This document shows, piece by piece, positions 1 through 9,411 of a stretch of 64,000 nucleotides of DNA. Each line of letters starts with the position of its first letter. Position 1 is the first letter of the stretch. The notes beneath the pieces were generated by a model, which saw nothing but the letters and a program-made list of their open reading frames with translations, searched no databases and was not told where the DNA came from. This stretch comes from Psychrobacter immobilis (GTDB lineage: Bacteria > Pseudomonadota > Gammaproteobacteria > Pseudomonadales > Moraxellaceae): assembly GCF_904846185.1 (NCBI RefSeq), contig NZ_CAJGZQ010000013.1:36703-100702 (forward strand), written 5' to 3'. Both the position numbers and the translations under genes were made by a program.

Positions 1-220
1 GGCACCTTTTAACTTAGATATTCCATTTATTCCACCAGCTTTTTGGTTCATGATTAAAACGCTGTTCTTTATGACCATGTTTATTTTGGCTCGAGGCTCA
101 CTCATGCGTCCGCGTTATGATCAAGTGATGAACTTTGGCTGGAAAGTTTGTCTGCCAGTAACGCTGATTAATCTGTTGGTTACTGCTGCGGTCATTTTGA
201 TCTTTTCCCCAACGTTGTAA
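1..220 (+). CDS. nuoH: NADH-quinone oxidoreductase subunit H, 3' end (partial)
   Basis: This is the C-terminal part of the membrane subunit of complex I that links the quinone-binding site to the proton-pumping arm. The reading frame is open from base 2 and ends in TAA at 218-220. The visible peptide contains [10 protein letters not shown], then [14 protein letters not shown] and [17 protein letters not shown], which is the typical end of NuoH with its last two membrane helices. The start lies outside the window. It is followed at 276 by nuoI, the usual order, so the 5' part of the nuo operon should lie to the left. Confidence 0.93.
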   Translation, partial: APFNLDIPFIPPAFWFMIKTLFFMTMFILARGSLMRPRYDQVMNFGWKVCLPVTLINLLVTAAVILIFSPTL

Positions 221-275
221 TCATCACTAGCCATCATTGATGAACTAGGGTAAAGCTGATAAGGATAATAATCCC

Positions 276-824
276 ATGTTTACTACCATAAAAAAGACCG
301 TCATTGGACTATTTACCATTGTCCGCAGCATGTGGATGGTCAATAGTCATGCGCTCAGACCGCGTGACACCATCCTTTATCCTGAGGTGCCGGTACCTGT
401 GCCACCGCGTTTTCGTGGACGTATTGTCCTAACGCGTGACCCTGATGGAGACGAGCGCTGTGTGGCTTGTAACTTGTGTGCGGTGGCCTGCCCGGTAGGG
501 TGTATCTCCTTACAAAAAGCGGAACGTGAAGACGGTCGTTGGTATCCAGAGTTTTTTCGAATTAACTTTTCGCGCTGTATTTTTTGTGGACTGTGTGAAG
601 AAGCCTGTCCCACGACAGCCATTCAAATGACCCCAGATTTTGAGCTGGGTGAATATAAGCGCCAAGATTTGGTCTATGAAAAAGAGCATTTGCTCATTTC
701 AGGGCCGGGTAAATATCCTGATTATAACTATTATCGTGTGACGGGTATGGCGGTAGCGGACAAACCAAAAGGCGCAGCACAAAACGAAGCTGCACCGATT
801 GATCTAAGGAGCTTGCTACCATGA
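276..824 (+). CDS. nuoI: NADH-quinone oxidoreductase subunit I (two 4Fe-4S clusters)
   Basis: This is the ferredoxin-like subunit of complex I that carries electrons between the peripheral arm and the quinone site. Two complete C-x2-C-x2-C-x3-CP motifs are visible: [12 protein letters not shown] at about residues 62-73 and [12 protein letters not shown] at about 101-112. Together they bind the two tetranuclear clusters. The length of 182 residues is normal. The stop overlaps the start of nuoJ (ATGA), indicating translational coupling within the nuo operon. Confidence 0.97.
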   Translation: MFTTIKKTVIGLFTIVRSMWMVNSHALRPRDTILYPEVPVPVPPRFRGRIVLTRDPDGDERCVACNLCAVACPVGCISLQKAEREDGRWYPEFFRINFSRCIFCGLCEEACPTTAIQMTPDFELGEYKRQDLVYEKEHLLISGPGKYPDYNYYRVTGMAVADKPKGAAQNEAAPIDLRSLLP

Positions 825-1567
825 TGAATATTTTGAACCATCCTGAACTGGCTGGGTTTTATTCGCTTGCAGCAGTGGCCATATTTGCCAGTCTGCGCGT
901 CGTGACTCAGGCCAATCCAGTGCATGCTATTTTATCGATGATTGTGTCATTACTGGCAATCGCAGGGATATTTTTCGTGCTAGGCGCGCCATTTGCTGGT
1001 GCGTTAGAGATAGTTGTCTATGCCGGCGCCATTATGGTGCTGTTCGTCTTTGTCATCATGATGCTGAACTTGGGCATGAGCAATGATGAGCGTGAAGAGC
1101 GCTGGCTTGATGCGGGCACTTGGGCGCTACCGACAGGGTTAACGATTATTATCGCGGTTGTGCTGTATGCGATGATTGGTATGGGTCATGACGAAGCGGC
1201 AATGATTGGTGGCTCGACAATATCTGCCAAAGCAGTGGGTACGGTACTATTTACTAAATATGTGATGTTGATAGAAGTGGCTGCATTGCTACTATTGGCA
1301 GCCTTGGTCGCCGCGTATCATTTGGGTAAAGAGTCTATCGCTGATGAGGTTACTGTTAATGCAAACCACAGTAATGATAGTCAAGGATCTAATGCTAATG
1401 TTGCGAGTATCAAACACTACGATAATCATGGCATGCCTATAGATGCTGACGCGGCGAAAATGGCAGAACCTTACGAATATAAAGATGTTGACCCGCATGA
1501 CTATGTAAGTATGAATGCAGGTACGCAGCTGGGTGTGAATAAAGTCACGCGCAAGGAGTCAGACTAA
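821..1567 (+). CDS. nuoJ: NADH-quinone oxidoreductase subunit J with an extended hydrophilic tail
   Basis: This is a membrane subunit of complex I at the base of the proton channel chain. The first ~170 residues hold five hydrophobic helices, including the conserved [21 protein letters not shown] segment at about 66-86. The protein is 248 residues, against about 184 in E. coli. The extra part (about residues 168-248) is hydrophilic, rich in Asn, Asp and Ser, and not recognised as any domain. The start overlaps the nuoI stop (ATGA) and the stop overlaps the nuoK start (TAATG). Confidence 0.95.
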   Translation: MMNILNHPELAGFYSLAAVAIFASLRVVTQANPVHAILSMIVSLLAIAGIFFVLGAPFAGALEIVVYAGAIMVLFVFVIMMLNLGMSNDEREERWLDAGTWALPTGLTIIIAVVLYAMIGMGHDEAAMIGGSTISAKAVGTVLFTKYVMLIEVAALLLLAALVAAYHLGKESIADEVTVNANHSNDSQGSNANVASIKHYDNHGMPIDADAAKMAEPYEYKDVDPHDYVSMNAGTQLGVNKVTRKESD

Positions 1568-1974
1568 TGGTACTAGCAGCGAGCGTGGCACAAGATGTGT
1601 CAAACGTGCCGTTTGCCCACGAGGTAGCGGGCTTAGTACAGCCTGTTGCTGAGGCGCAGAATGTACTGGGCATGATACCCATGAGCCATGGACTGATTTT
1701 GGCAGGTATCTTATTTGCCATTGGTCTGTGCGGCGTCATGGTACGACGTAACTTCCTATTTATGCTAATGAGCCTTGAGATCATGATGAATGCAACAGCA
1801 TTAGCATTTGTGGTGGCAGGTAGTCGTTGGGTTGATCCAGATGGACAGATTATGTTTATCTTTATTTTGACCTTGGCAGCAGCAGAGGCCGCCATTGGTT
1901 TGGCAATATTATTGCGGTTTTATCATCAGCGTGGGCATCTCGATGTCGACAGCGCCAATGAGATGAAAGGATGA
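1567..1974 (+). CDS. nuoK: NADH-quinone oxidoreductase subunit K
   Basis: This is a small antiporter-like membrane subunit of complex I (MnhC type) with three helices. The conserved core [22 protein letters not shown] begins at about residue 37, followed by [17 protein letters not shown] with the membrane glutamates needed for proton transfer. The chosen start overlaps the nuoJ stop (TAATG) and gives 135 residues. NuoK is normally about 100, so a start at 1672 or 1681 would fit the family length better; the coupled start is still plausible and would add a 35-residue leader. Confidence 0.93.
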   Translation: MVLAASVAQDVSNVPFAHEVAGLVQPVAEAQNVLGMIPMSHGLILAGILFAIGLCGVMVRRNFLFMLMSLEIMMNATALAFVVAGSRWVDPDGQIMFIFILTLAAAEAAIGLAILLRFYHQRGHLDVDSANEMKG

Positions 1975-1978
1975 TGTC

Positions 1979-3853
1979 ATGAGTTTATTACCATTAACCT
2001 TTATATTCCCGCTCGTTGGCTTTTTGATTTTAGCCTTTATGCGCGACAAGCTAACAGAGCAGGTGGCAGCGATTGTCGGTGTCGGTAGTATGCTGTTATC
2101 AGCACTATGCACGCTAATCGTTAGTTATACTTTTTTGACCAATAATCCAGCAGGAACAGTCATAGAGATTCCGCTTTGGACATGGTTCCAAGTCGGAGAT
2201 TTTGCTCCAAGTTTCGGTCTGAGCTTTGATGGTTTGGCACTGACGATGACGGGTGTCATCACTGGGATTGGCTTTTTAATCCATCTTTTTGCTGCTTGGT
2301 ATATGAAAGGCGACACTGGATTTGCCCGTTTCTTTAGCTATATGAATTTGTTCGTCGCCAGCATGTTATTGCTAGTATTAGCAGATAACTTGTTCTTGCT
2401 TTATCTTGGCTGGGAAGGCGTTGGTATCTGTTCGTACTTACTGATCGGTTTTTATTACCATGACCGCGCCAATGGTCTTGCAGCGATGAAAGCCTTTACG
2501 GTGACGCGCGTGGGTGATGTATTCTTAGCCTTCGGTCTGTTTTTATTATTCCGCGAATTCGGTACGCTTAATATTCAAGAAATTATTACTCGTGCACCAG
2601 AAGTGTTTGATATCAACAATCCAACGATGATGTTGACCACCATGATGTTGGTTGGCGGCGCGATGGGTAAATCAGCACAGCTGCCATTACATACATGGCT
2701 GGCTGATGCGATGGCAGGTCCGACGCCAGTATCAGCGCTCATTCACGCGGCAACGATGGTCACGGCAGGGGTTTATTTAATCGCTCGCTTACATCCATTA
2801 TTTGAGCTGACGCCTGGTATTTTATTATATTGGGTCGGCGGCGTAGGGGCGTTGACGTTGGTCGTTGCTGGATTCTGTGCACTGGCACAAACCGACATCA
2901 AACGTATTCTTGCATACTCAACCATGAGCCAAATTGGCTATATGTTCTTAGCACTCGGCGTTGGTGCGTGGCAAGGCGCAATCTTCCATTTGATGACCCA
3001 TGCTTTCTTTAAAGCCTTGTTATTCTTATCATCAGGTGCAGTCATTCTTGCGGTACACCATGAGCAAAACATCTTTAAGATGGGTGGTCTACGTAAAAAG
3101 ATACCGTTGGTATTCTGGTGTTATATCGTCGGTGGCGGTGCATTGGCAGCGATACCTTGGGTTACCGTTGGCTTTTATTCTAAAGAAGCGATTCTTTGGG
3201 AGAGTTATGCAACTGGTCACATGGTTTTATTCTATATGGGTGTATTCGGTGCTTTCTTAACCGCACTTTATACTTTCCGTATGATTTGGATTATCTTCTT
3301 TGGTGAAGAAAAGACGCATGCACACAAATTATCAGGTGTGTCATATTGGCTACCACTTAGTGTGTTGCTCGTATTATCAACGGCAGTGGGCGCATTTATT
3401 ACCCCGCCATTACAAGGCGTCTTGCCAGAGAGTGTTGGGCATTTATTGGAAGTCGCTGGTCAAGCGCATGGTAAGCATACGGCTGAGTTTATCGCCATGG
3501 GTGCGATGCTGGCTGGTCTAATAATAGCGGCGCTATTATATGTGGTGGATAAAGGTCGAATGCTCACCCGCTTTAAGCGCTCACGTGTTGGTGGGGCGCT
3601 ATATCACTGGTGTTATCATGGTCTAGGTTTTGATGCGCTATACGATATAATTTTTGTAAAACCCTTTTTGTTCATCGGCCGCTTATTTAAAGCCGACCCT
3701 ATCGATAAAGCGTGGCTCGTTTTGCCTAAGCTGGCATCTGCTGGTAATAAGGTATTATCTGCGACGCAAACTGGGTCACTTCGAGGTTACGCTGCAAGCT
3801 TTGGCTTGGGCATGGCTGTATTACTAGTGCTGGTAATGATGACGGTGGTATAA
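1979..3853 (+). CDS. nuoL: NADH-quinone oxidoreductase subunit L
   Basis: This is the largest antiporter-like subunit of complex I, at the far end of the membrane arm, with a long lateral helix at the C terminus. It is 624 residues and highly hydrophobic. Typical NuoL segments include LYLGWEGVGICSYLLIGFYY (about 141-160), KSAQLPLHTWLADAMAGPTPVSALIHAATMV (about 231-261) with the channel Lys and His residues, and KRILAYSTMSQIGYM. A good ribosome site (AAAGGATGATGTC) precedes the ATG, four bases after the nuoK stop. Confidence 0.97.
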   Translation: MSLLPLTFIFPLVGFLILAFMRDKLTEQVAAIVGVGSMLLSALCTLIVSYTFLTNNPAGTVIEIPLWTWFQVGDFAPSFGLSFDGLALTMTGVITGIGFLIHLFAAWYMKGDTGFARFFSYMNLFVASMLLLVLADNLFLLYLGWEGVGICSYLLIGFYYHDRANGLAAMKAFTVTRVGDVFLAFGLFLLFREFGTLNIQEIITRAPEVFDINNPTMMLTTMMLVGGAMGKSAQLPLHTWLADAMAGPTPVSALIHAATMVTAGVYLIARLHPLFELTPGILLYWVGGVGALTLVVAGFCALAQTDIKRILAYSTMSQIGYMFLALGVGAWQGAIFHLMTHAFFKALLFLSSGAVILAVHHEQNIFKMGGLRKKIPLVFWCYIVGGGALAAIPWVTVGFYSKEAILWESYATGHMVLFYMGVFGAFLTALYTFRMIWIIFFGEEKTHAHKLSGVSYWLPLSVLLVLSTAVGAFITPPLQGVLPESVGHLLEVAGQAHGKHTAEFIAMGAMLAGLIIAALLYVVDKGRMLTRFKRSRVGGALYHWCYHGLGFDALYDIIFVKPFLFIGRLFKADPIDKAWLVLPKLASAGNKVLSATQTGSLRGYAASFGLGMAVLLVLVMMTVV

Positions 3854-3854
3854 G

Positions 3855-5480
3855 ATGATTGAGTTACAACAAACGTGGATGCTACCAGCATTAATTGCAA
3901 TTCCCTTTATTGCCGGGTTGTTATGTTGGTTGGTCGAGCGATTTAATAAACGTCTGCCGCGCTGGATTGCTCTAATCGGTATGACGTTGACCTTTGTATT
4001 GTCGCTAGTGCTGTGGCAATACGGCGACTTTAGCGGCATGAGTAAGCAAGTGATTGCGCCAGACGCTGCTGTGCCTTGGGTCGCTGAATTTAGTGTGCCA
4101 TGGATACCGACTTTTGGTATTAGCTTCCATTTAGCGATGGATGGCTTGTCACTGATGATGGTGGCGTTAACAGGATTGCTCGGTATTGCTGCTGTGGCTT
4201 GTTCGTGGAATGAGATTCAGCGTCGAGTCGGCTTTTTCCATCTCAACCTTTTGTGGAGTTTGGGCGGCGTCATTGGTGTGTTCTTAGCTATTGATCTGTT
4301 CTTGTTCTTCTTCTTTTGGGAGATGATGCTGGTTCCTATCTACTTCTTGATCGCTATTTGGGGTCATGATGTGGTTGGCAAAACCAAGGAATACGCAGCG
4401 ACTAAGTTCTTTATTTATACCCAAGCGTCTGGGCTTATTATGCTGGTCGGTATTTTGATATTGGTAATTATCAGCTACGCTCAAAAAGGGGTGGTCAGCT
4501 TTAATTACAATGATTTGCTCGGTACGTCACTTGGCGGCTGGGAATATCCGATCATGCTGTGCTTCTTTATTGGCTTTGCCGTTAAGCTGCCGATTATTCC
4601 GTTCCACGGCTGGTTGCCAGATGCGCATGCACAAGCACCAACAGCAGGTTCGGTGGATTTGGCAGGGGTTTTGATTAAAACCGCCGCTTATGGTTTGATT
4701 CGTTTTGTCTTACCGTTATTCCCAGCAGCATCACAAGATTTTGCACCGATTGCGATGACCTTAGGTACCATTGGTATTTTCTATGGTGCATGGCTAGCCT
4801 TTATGCAGACTGATATGAAGCGTTTGCTGGCTTATACCAGTATCTCGCACATGGGCTTTGTGGTATTAGCAATTTATGCTGGAACCTTACTCAGCTTGCA
4901 AGGTCTGATGATTCAGATGTTAGCGCACGGCTTAAGCTCAGCAGCGCTATTCATCATGGCAGGGCAGTTATATGAGCGTCTACATACGCGTGATTTAACC
5001 TTGATGGGTGGTATGTGGGGTCAGTTCCGTTACTACGCACCGATACTGATGTTCTTCTGTGCCGCGTTGCTCGGTATTCCGGGGACAGGTAACTTCATCG
5101 GCGAGTTCATGATTTTATTTGGTGCTTTTGCTCAGTATCCCGTATTTGTGGTCTTTGCAACATTCAGTCTGGTACTAGCAGGGCTATACTCGCTTATTTT
5201 GATTCACCGTGCATTATTTGGCAAAAACAACATCGAAGCAGTCGCCATGCAAGAAACCAAAGCACATGGTTTGCCTACGCGTCCATTAAAAGATTTGGGC
5301 AAGCGTGAGTTGTCATTGTTATTGATGCTCGCTGCAGGTTTGGTATGGCTTGGTCTATATCCACAGCCGTTCCTTGATACTTCAAGTCATGCGATGCAGT
5401 GGATCAATAACGCTTATATATACAGTCAAGTCACACAAGTAGATGCGTCGCAACTGCTTGATGCAATGGAGGCACGTTAA
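3855..5480 (+). CDS. nuoM: NADH-quinone oxidoreductase subunit M
   Basis: This is the second large antiporter-like proton-pumping subunit of complex I. Its 541 residues include the conserved FFFFFWEMMLVPIYFLIAIWG segment at about 150-170 with the key membrane glutamate. Also visible are KLPIIPFHGWLPDAHAQAPTAGSVDLAGVLIKTA (about 243-276) and KRLLAYTSISHMGFV. It begins one base after the nuoL stop and ends three bases before nuoN, so it is part of the same transcript. Confidence 0.97.
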   Translation: MIELQQTWMLPALIAIPFIAGLLCWLVERFNKRLPRWIALIGMTLTFVLSLVLWQYGDFSGMSKQVIAPDAAVPWVAEFSVPWIPTFGISFHLAMDGLSLMMVALTGLLGIAAVACSWNEIQRRVGFFHLNLLWSLGGVIGVFLAIDLFLFFFFWEMMLVPIYFLIAIWGHDVVGKTKEYAATKFFIYTQASGLIMLVGILILVIISYAQKGVVSFNYNDLLGTSLGGWEYPIMLCFFIGFAVKLPIIPFHGWLPDAHAQAPTAGSVDLAGVLIKTAAYGLIRFVLPLFPAASQDFAPIAMTLGTIGIFYGAWLAFMQTDMKRLLAYTSISHMGFVVLAIYAGTLLSLQGLMIQMLAHGLSSAALFIMAGQLYERLHTRDLTLMGGMWGQFRYYAPILMFFCAALLGIPGTGNFIGEFMILFGAFAQYPVFVVFATFSLVLAGLYSLILIHRALFGKNNIEAVAMQETKAHGLPTRPLKDLGKRELSLLLMLAAGLVWLGLYPQPFLDTSSHAMQWINNAYIYSQVTQVDASQLLDAMEAR

Positions 5481-5483
5481 GTC

Positions 5484-6962
5484 ATGAATGATATTACGAT
5501 GAATGATTTGATGGGATTGTTGCCTTATGCGCCAATCATTGCCGTCGTTATGACGGTATTGGTGGTCATGATTGCCATCGCAATTAAACGCTCACATATG
5601 GTGACTGGTACGATAACGGTCGTCGGCTTAAATATTGGTCTGTTTACCCTCATTGGGCAAATGACTGGTATGGTGAATAGCGGTAATCTCGTACCAAACG
5701 CTGAGCAGTTATTCGTTATTGATAACTTTGCTCAGTTTAATATGGTGATTATCTTTATCTGTGCATTGGCTTGCTGTACGTTGTCTTATGCGTATTTAGC
5801 CAATCTCAAGGATAATAAAGAAGAGCTATACTTGCTCATGTTGCTATCGACAATTGGTGCTTTGCTGATGGTCAGTGCTCAGCATTTAGCGTCATTCTTT
5901 ATGAGCTTAGAGATGCTGTCTATACCGCTATACGGCATGCTGTCATATACCTATATGCGCAACCGCTCACTCGAGTCAGGGCTGAAATACTTGGTGCTAT
6001 CAGCGACGGCATCGGCGACATTGCTCATGGGTATGGCATTTATCTATGCCGAAGTAGGCTCGCTCGCCTTTAAGCCAATCAGTATGGTATTAGGTGATGT
6101 TTTTGAGTCGCCACTACTGATACTTGGTGCGGCGATGATGATGTTTGGTATCGCCTTCAAACTCTCTGCTGCGCCGTTTCATATGTGGACACCAGATGTA
6201 TACGAAGGCGCTCCAGCACCAATCGCTACCTTTTTAGCATCGGTATCAAAAGTAGCTATGATGGGCTTGGCGGTTCGTTTCTTAATCGATACGTCTTTAT
6301 TGGCATTGCCATCGGTGCAAATGCTGTTAATGGTCATGGCAACTTTATCTATTTTGATCGGTAATTTATTAGCAGTACGTCAAACCAGCCTCAAACGCCT
6401 ATTGGGTTATTCATCCATTGCCCATATGGGTTATGTGTTGATTGTCATCGTCAGTATCGGCGCGGCAGCGGATAGTATCTCTAGTATGTATATGGCTGTT
6501 TATGCATTAACCTCTATCGGTGCCTTTGGTGTTGTGACCTTGATGTCGAGCCCTTATCGTTTATCTGGTGAGGCTGATGAGCTGACCCATTATCAAGGGC
6601 TATTCTGGCGTCGTCCCGTATTGACTGCGGTTATGACTATTATGATGTTGTCATTGGCGGGTATTCCGTTGACGGCAGGCTTTATTACCAAGCTATTTGC
6701 GATATTGGCAGCGGTACAAGGAACTAATTGGTTCTTGGCAGCGATGATTATCTTGGGTAGTGCGATCGGCTTATTCTATTACTTGCGCGTGATGCTCACC
6801 CTCTTTAAACGTCCTAAACAGTTCATTGAGTTTGACGTTTCTAGCCAATGGGCGATGCGTACTGGCGGAATCATGGTTATTGCGGTGACTGCGATGATTA
6901 TCTTCTTTGGTATCTTGCCAAACAGCATGATTGAATGGGCAAGCCTGGCACGTATTTGGTAA
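5484..6962 (+). CDS. nuoN: NADH-quinone oxidoreductase subunit N
   Basis: This is the third antiporter-like subunit of the complex I membrane arm and the last gene of the operon. Its 492 residues contain SLEMLSIPLYGMLSY (about 136-150), FKLSAAPFHMWTPDVYEGAPAPIATFLASVSK (about 227-258) and KRLLGYSSIAHMGYVL, all typical of NuoN. An intrinsic terminator lies about 65 bases after the stop. Confidence 0.97.
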   Translation: MNDITMNDLMGLLPYAPIIAVVMTVLVVMIAIAIKRSHMVTGTITVVGLNIGLFTLIGQMTGMVNSGNLVPNAEQLFVIDNFAQFNMVIIFICALACCTLSYAYLANLKDNKEELYLLMLLSTIGALLMVSAQHLASFFMSLEMLSIPLYGMLSYTYMRNRSLESGLKYLVLSATASATLLMGMAFIYAEVGSLAFKPISMVLGDVFESPLLILGAAMMMFGIAFKLSAAPFHMWTPDVYEGAPAPIATFLASVSKVAMMGLAVRFLIDTSLLALPSVQMLLMVMATLSILIGNLLAVRQTSLKRLLGYSSIAHMGYVLIVIVSIGAAADSISSMYMAVYALTSIGAFGVVTLMSSPYRLSGEADELTHYQGLFWRRPVLTAVMTIMMLSLAGIPLTAGFITKLFAILAAVQGTNWFLAAMIILGSAIGLFYYLRVMLTLFKRPKQFIEFDVSSQWAMRTGGIMVIAVTAMIIFFGILPNSMIEWASLARIW

Positions 6963-7028
6963 ATAGCAAAAGGGTAAGTAGGGGTATGCTGATACCGCTG
7001 CTTATCTGTTATTACGGTCAGAAACCCA

Positions 7029-7070
7029 AGATGCGCCAGCTTTATGATAAGCTTGGCGCATCTTTTATTT
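7029..7070 (+). terminator. Intrinsic terminator of the nuo operon
   Basis: A 10-bp perfect stem, AGATGCGCCA (7029-7038) pairing with TGGCGCATCT (7054-7063), is followed by a T-rich run. It sits between nuoN and the next gene on the same strand and so closes the nuo transcript. Confidence 0.85.
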
Positions 7071-7129
7071 TGTGTCGTTCAAAGTTTTGATAAAAATAAT
7101 GATTACTAAAAAGTGAGTCGATAATTCTT

Positions 7130-7963
7130 ATGAGTGATAATATTCAGACAGTAACTGTGCTTAGTAAGACCACGTGGACACCAAACCTATTTAGCTTCAC
7201 TGTCAGCCGTCCCGATAGCTTTAAGTTTACTGCGGGTCAATTTGTGCGTTTGGGCGTCAATCCCAGTCAATTAAAATATTACCAGCAGCAACAAGGCGAC
7301 ACCGTTAACGATGTACCTGATGCTGCATTGAATGAAGACATCTTTCGGGCTTATTCCATCGTCTCTTCACCTTTTGATGAAGTATTAGAATTTTTCTCTA
7401 TTGTCATCCCCGATGGTGCATTTACGTCGCAGTTGCAGCACCTAGAAGTGGGCGATGAGTTGCTGCTTAATACCATGCCGTTTGGTTTCTTGACGTTAGC
7501 ACGTTATCAAAAGCCTTTACCAAAAGATTTATGGCTGCTCGCGACTGGAACGGGCTTGGCACCATTTTTATCAATGCTGCAAGATTTGCAGACGTGGGAA
7601 GATTACGAGCACATCATATTGGCTTATAGTGCGCGCTCGATAGAAGAGCTTGCCTATATCGACAAGATTGAAAGTTTGCAAGAAGACTTTGGTTCTCTAG
7701 TTGACAATCCTGCAAAACTAATCTTTATTCCCATCGTTACCCGTGAACCTGTCGAAGGCGCACTGACAGAGCGTCTGCCCAAGCTGCTGCTAGATGGTAC
7801 GCTGCAAGCGCGCGCAGGGATAGCCTTAGATATTGATAGCACGCACGTCATGTTATGTGGCAATCCAGACATGGTGGAAGATACCAAAGAAGCGCTCAAG
7901 ACTTTAGGTTTGGTGATGAATCGTCGCGGCGAGGGCAATATTGCGGTAGAAAATTACTGGTAG
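7130..7963 (+). CDS. fpr: Ferredoxin/flavodoxin-NADP(+) reductase
   Basis: This flavoprotein exchanges electrons between NADPH and ferredoxin or flavodoxin in the cytoplasm, supporting Fe-S and redox metabolism. The N-terminal half is the FAD domain, with FTAGQFVRLG at about 33-42 and the FAD signature RAYSIVSSP at about 80-88. The NADP domain carries ATGTGLAPFLSML at about 141-153. The C terminus, VENYW, ends in an aromatic residue that stacks on the flavin in this family. At 277 residues it is slightly longer than the E. coli enzyme (about 248). Only a weak ribosome site is visible. It is monocistronic, between two terminators. Confidence 0.92.
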   Translation: MSDNIQTVTVLSKTTWTPNLFSFTVSRPDSFKFTAGQFVRLGVNPSQLKYYQQQQGDTVNDVPDAALNEDIFRAYSIVSSPFDEVLEFFSIVIPDGAFTSQLQHLEVGDELLLNTMPFGFLTLARYQKPLPKDLWLLATGTGLAPFLSMLQDLQTWEDYEHIILAYSARSIEELAYIDKIESLQEDFGSLVDNPAKLIFIPIVTREPVEGALTERLPKLLLDGTLQARAGIALDIDSTHVMLCGNPDMVEDTKEALKTLGLVMNRRGEGNIAVENYW

Positions 7964-8014
7964 TTGCATGATTGATGACGGCGTGCTCTAGAAACCATTG
8001 AAAATTTGCTTGAT

Positions 8015-8068
8015 AAAAAGCGCTGACGCTAAAAGACAAAAATAGTCTCTAAGTGTCAGCGCTTTTTT
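8015..8068. terminator. Bidirectional intrinsic terminator between fpr and a convergent gene
   Basis: AAAAAGCGCTGAC (8015-8027) pairs perfectly with GTCAGCGCTTTTT (8055-8067). The A-run on one side and T-run on the other let it act for both strands, serving fpr (+) and the minus-strand gene at 8104-8883. Confidence 0.88.
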
Positions 8069-8103
8069 GCTAACTAAAAAACGTCATTTGTATACTGAGA
8101 GAT

Positions 8104-8883
8104 TTATACCTGACTCGGTTCGGTCGCATCATCTATTGGGTTAATAGGGCCTTGCATCAACTCAGGCTCATCATCATCGCCGATGATATCTTCGTTACTG
8201 CTGGCAGCCAATAAATCACGATAATTGATTTGAGTTTTCAAAATCATTTGCTCTTCTTCAAGCTCGCCATAGTTGACTTGAACTTTATGCAAAGTGCTCA
8301 TGATTTTTTTGTTCTTTTTTAACCAACGATTGATATCAAGGTAGATAACCTCGTCTTTTGCACGGGCGATATTGATATAAGAGAGAATAAAGCCTAATGG
8401 GTCTTTTTTCAGAATAGTGTGATAAAACCAAATAAACAGTTTGATACCTTGGCGCTTAATAAACGACTCACAACGTAGATTTAGCACATCAGTATAAGTC
8501 TGTTGACCAAAGACAAATCGCTGGACGTTACGATCAAGCTGTACATGAATCAAACTAAAATTACTCGCCACCTCTGCATAAATGCCACCAGCATCGACCG
8601 TACAGTATAAGCGGAACCAGTCATCATGCATCTCAACACGTAGCTCTAAGATGGCTTTCACATTATCAGTGACGAACTTCTGCAGCGCATCATTGACATA
8701 GATCTGTGCTACTGGCAGCGACAACTCATCTTCGAATTTATCAGTCGTTCTATGATATATCTGTTTGATTGATTGGGTAAGGCGCTCCCAACCATCGCTA
8801 AATGATTCGTCGAAACGATAGCCCATATTTTCAAAAAATTCATCAAAATTGTCTGAATTATCCCTGTTATCAAAATCACTCAA
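8104..8883 (-). CDS. Uncharacterised acidic protein
   Basis: I do not recognise this family. The 259-residue product has no signal peptide or membrane segment. The first 25 residues are rich in Asp, Asn and Phe. The middle (about 60-200) alternates hydrophobic and charged residues, as in a soluble alpha/beta domain, with aromatic stretches such as DDWFRLYCTVDAGG and KLFIWFYHTILKKDPLGF. The last 50 residues are acidic and probably disordered. Coding is supported by the long open frame with normal codon use and by the terminator shared with fpr. It has its own upstream region of about 530 bases. Confidence 0.75.
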   Translation of the reverse strand: MSDFDNRDNSDNFDEFFENMGYRFDESFSDGWERLTQSIKQIYHRTTDKFEDELSLPVAQIYVNDALQKFVTDNVKAILELRVEMHDDWFRLYCTVDAGGIYAEVASNFSLIHVQLDRNVQRFVFGQQTYTDVLNLRCESFIKRQGIKLFIWFYHTILKKDPLGFILSYINIARAKDEVIYLDINRWLKKNKKIMSTLHKVQVNYGELEEEQMILKTQINYRDLLAASSNEDIIGDDDEPELMQGPINPIDDATEPSQV

Positions 8884-9411
8884 ACTTATTATCCTTATAA
8901 TTATAGGGGAGGTAGCTGACTCAATGGCATAAAGAGCGACTGATTAAAAAATGACAGACAGACTGTTCTTTAATGAAAGCTGGCGAGTGGTCATTACATG
9001 CGTTTTTGCCAAATCAGCAATAATCAGCCCTGTCTATTTACGCCTATTTAACCCGCCCTAATGACACAAAAATTATAAAACAGTATATAACAAATATGAT
9101 GGCTTCAAAATGGACACATGGGTTTTGTCGCAAATCATTTAATTGGCAATGCTTATATGTTCAAAATACGGTCTAGCGATGACATACCCGCATTAGTGTT
9201 ATATCATTTTTGCTGGTTCCGCTCGTCAATAAATTGACCAAGGGAGATAAGTAATGTGTGAGCGGATTAAAATGAGTCGGCAACGGTTGTGCTAGCGACA
9301 GAATTCTATGTCATGTTATGATAGCGCCAGTATAAATCCTGCCCATTATCATAACGCTTATTACTTGCTGTCTTGTATTTATAAGCTCATATTCATAAGC
9401 TGAGACCCATT
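8884..9411. other. Intergenic region with repeat ends and a perfect inverted repeat
   Basis: No credible gene is seen in these 528 bases between two divergent genes. It contains two sequences resembling the dispersed TTAGGGCG repeat in reverse orientation (9046-9064 and 9157-9176). A perfect 9-bp inverted repeat, GTTATGATA (9315-9323) and TATCATAAC (9347-9355), lies about 57 bases before the next start. The region must hold the promoters of the genes at 8883(-) and 9412(+). Confidence 0.55.
9315..9355. promoter_or_regulatory. Perfect inverted repeat upstream of the TonB-like gene (possible operator)
   Basis: GTTATGATA and TATCATAAC are perfect complements separated by 23 bases, ending 56 bases before the GTG start of the TonB-like gene. 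No T-run follows, so it does not look like a terminator. Binding of a regulator is inference from position and symmetry only. Confidence 0.35.

Noticed and set aside
8884..9411. Possible tRNA or small RNA in the intergenic region
   Set aside because: No cloverleaf, CCA end or promoter-terminator pair could be found by eye.
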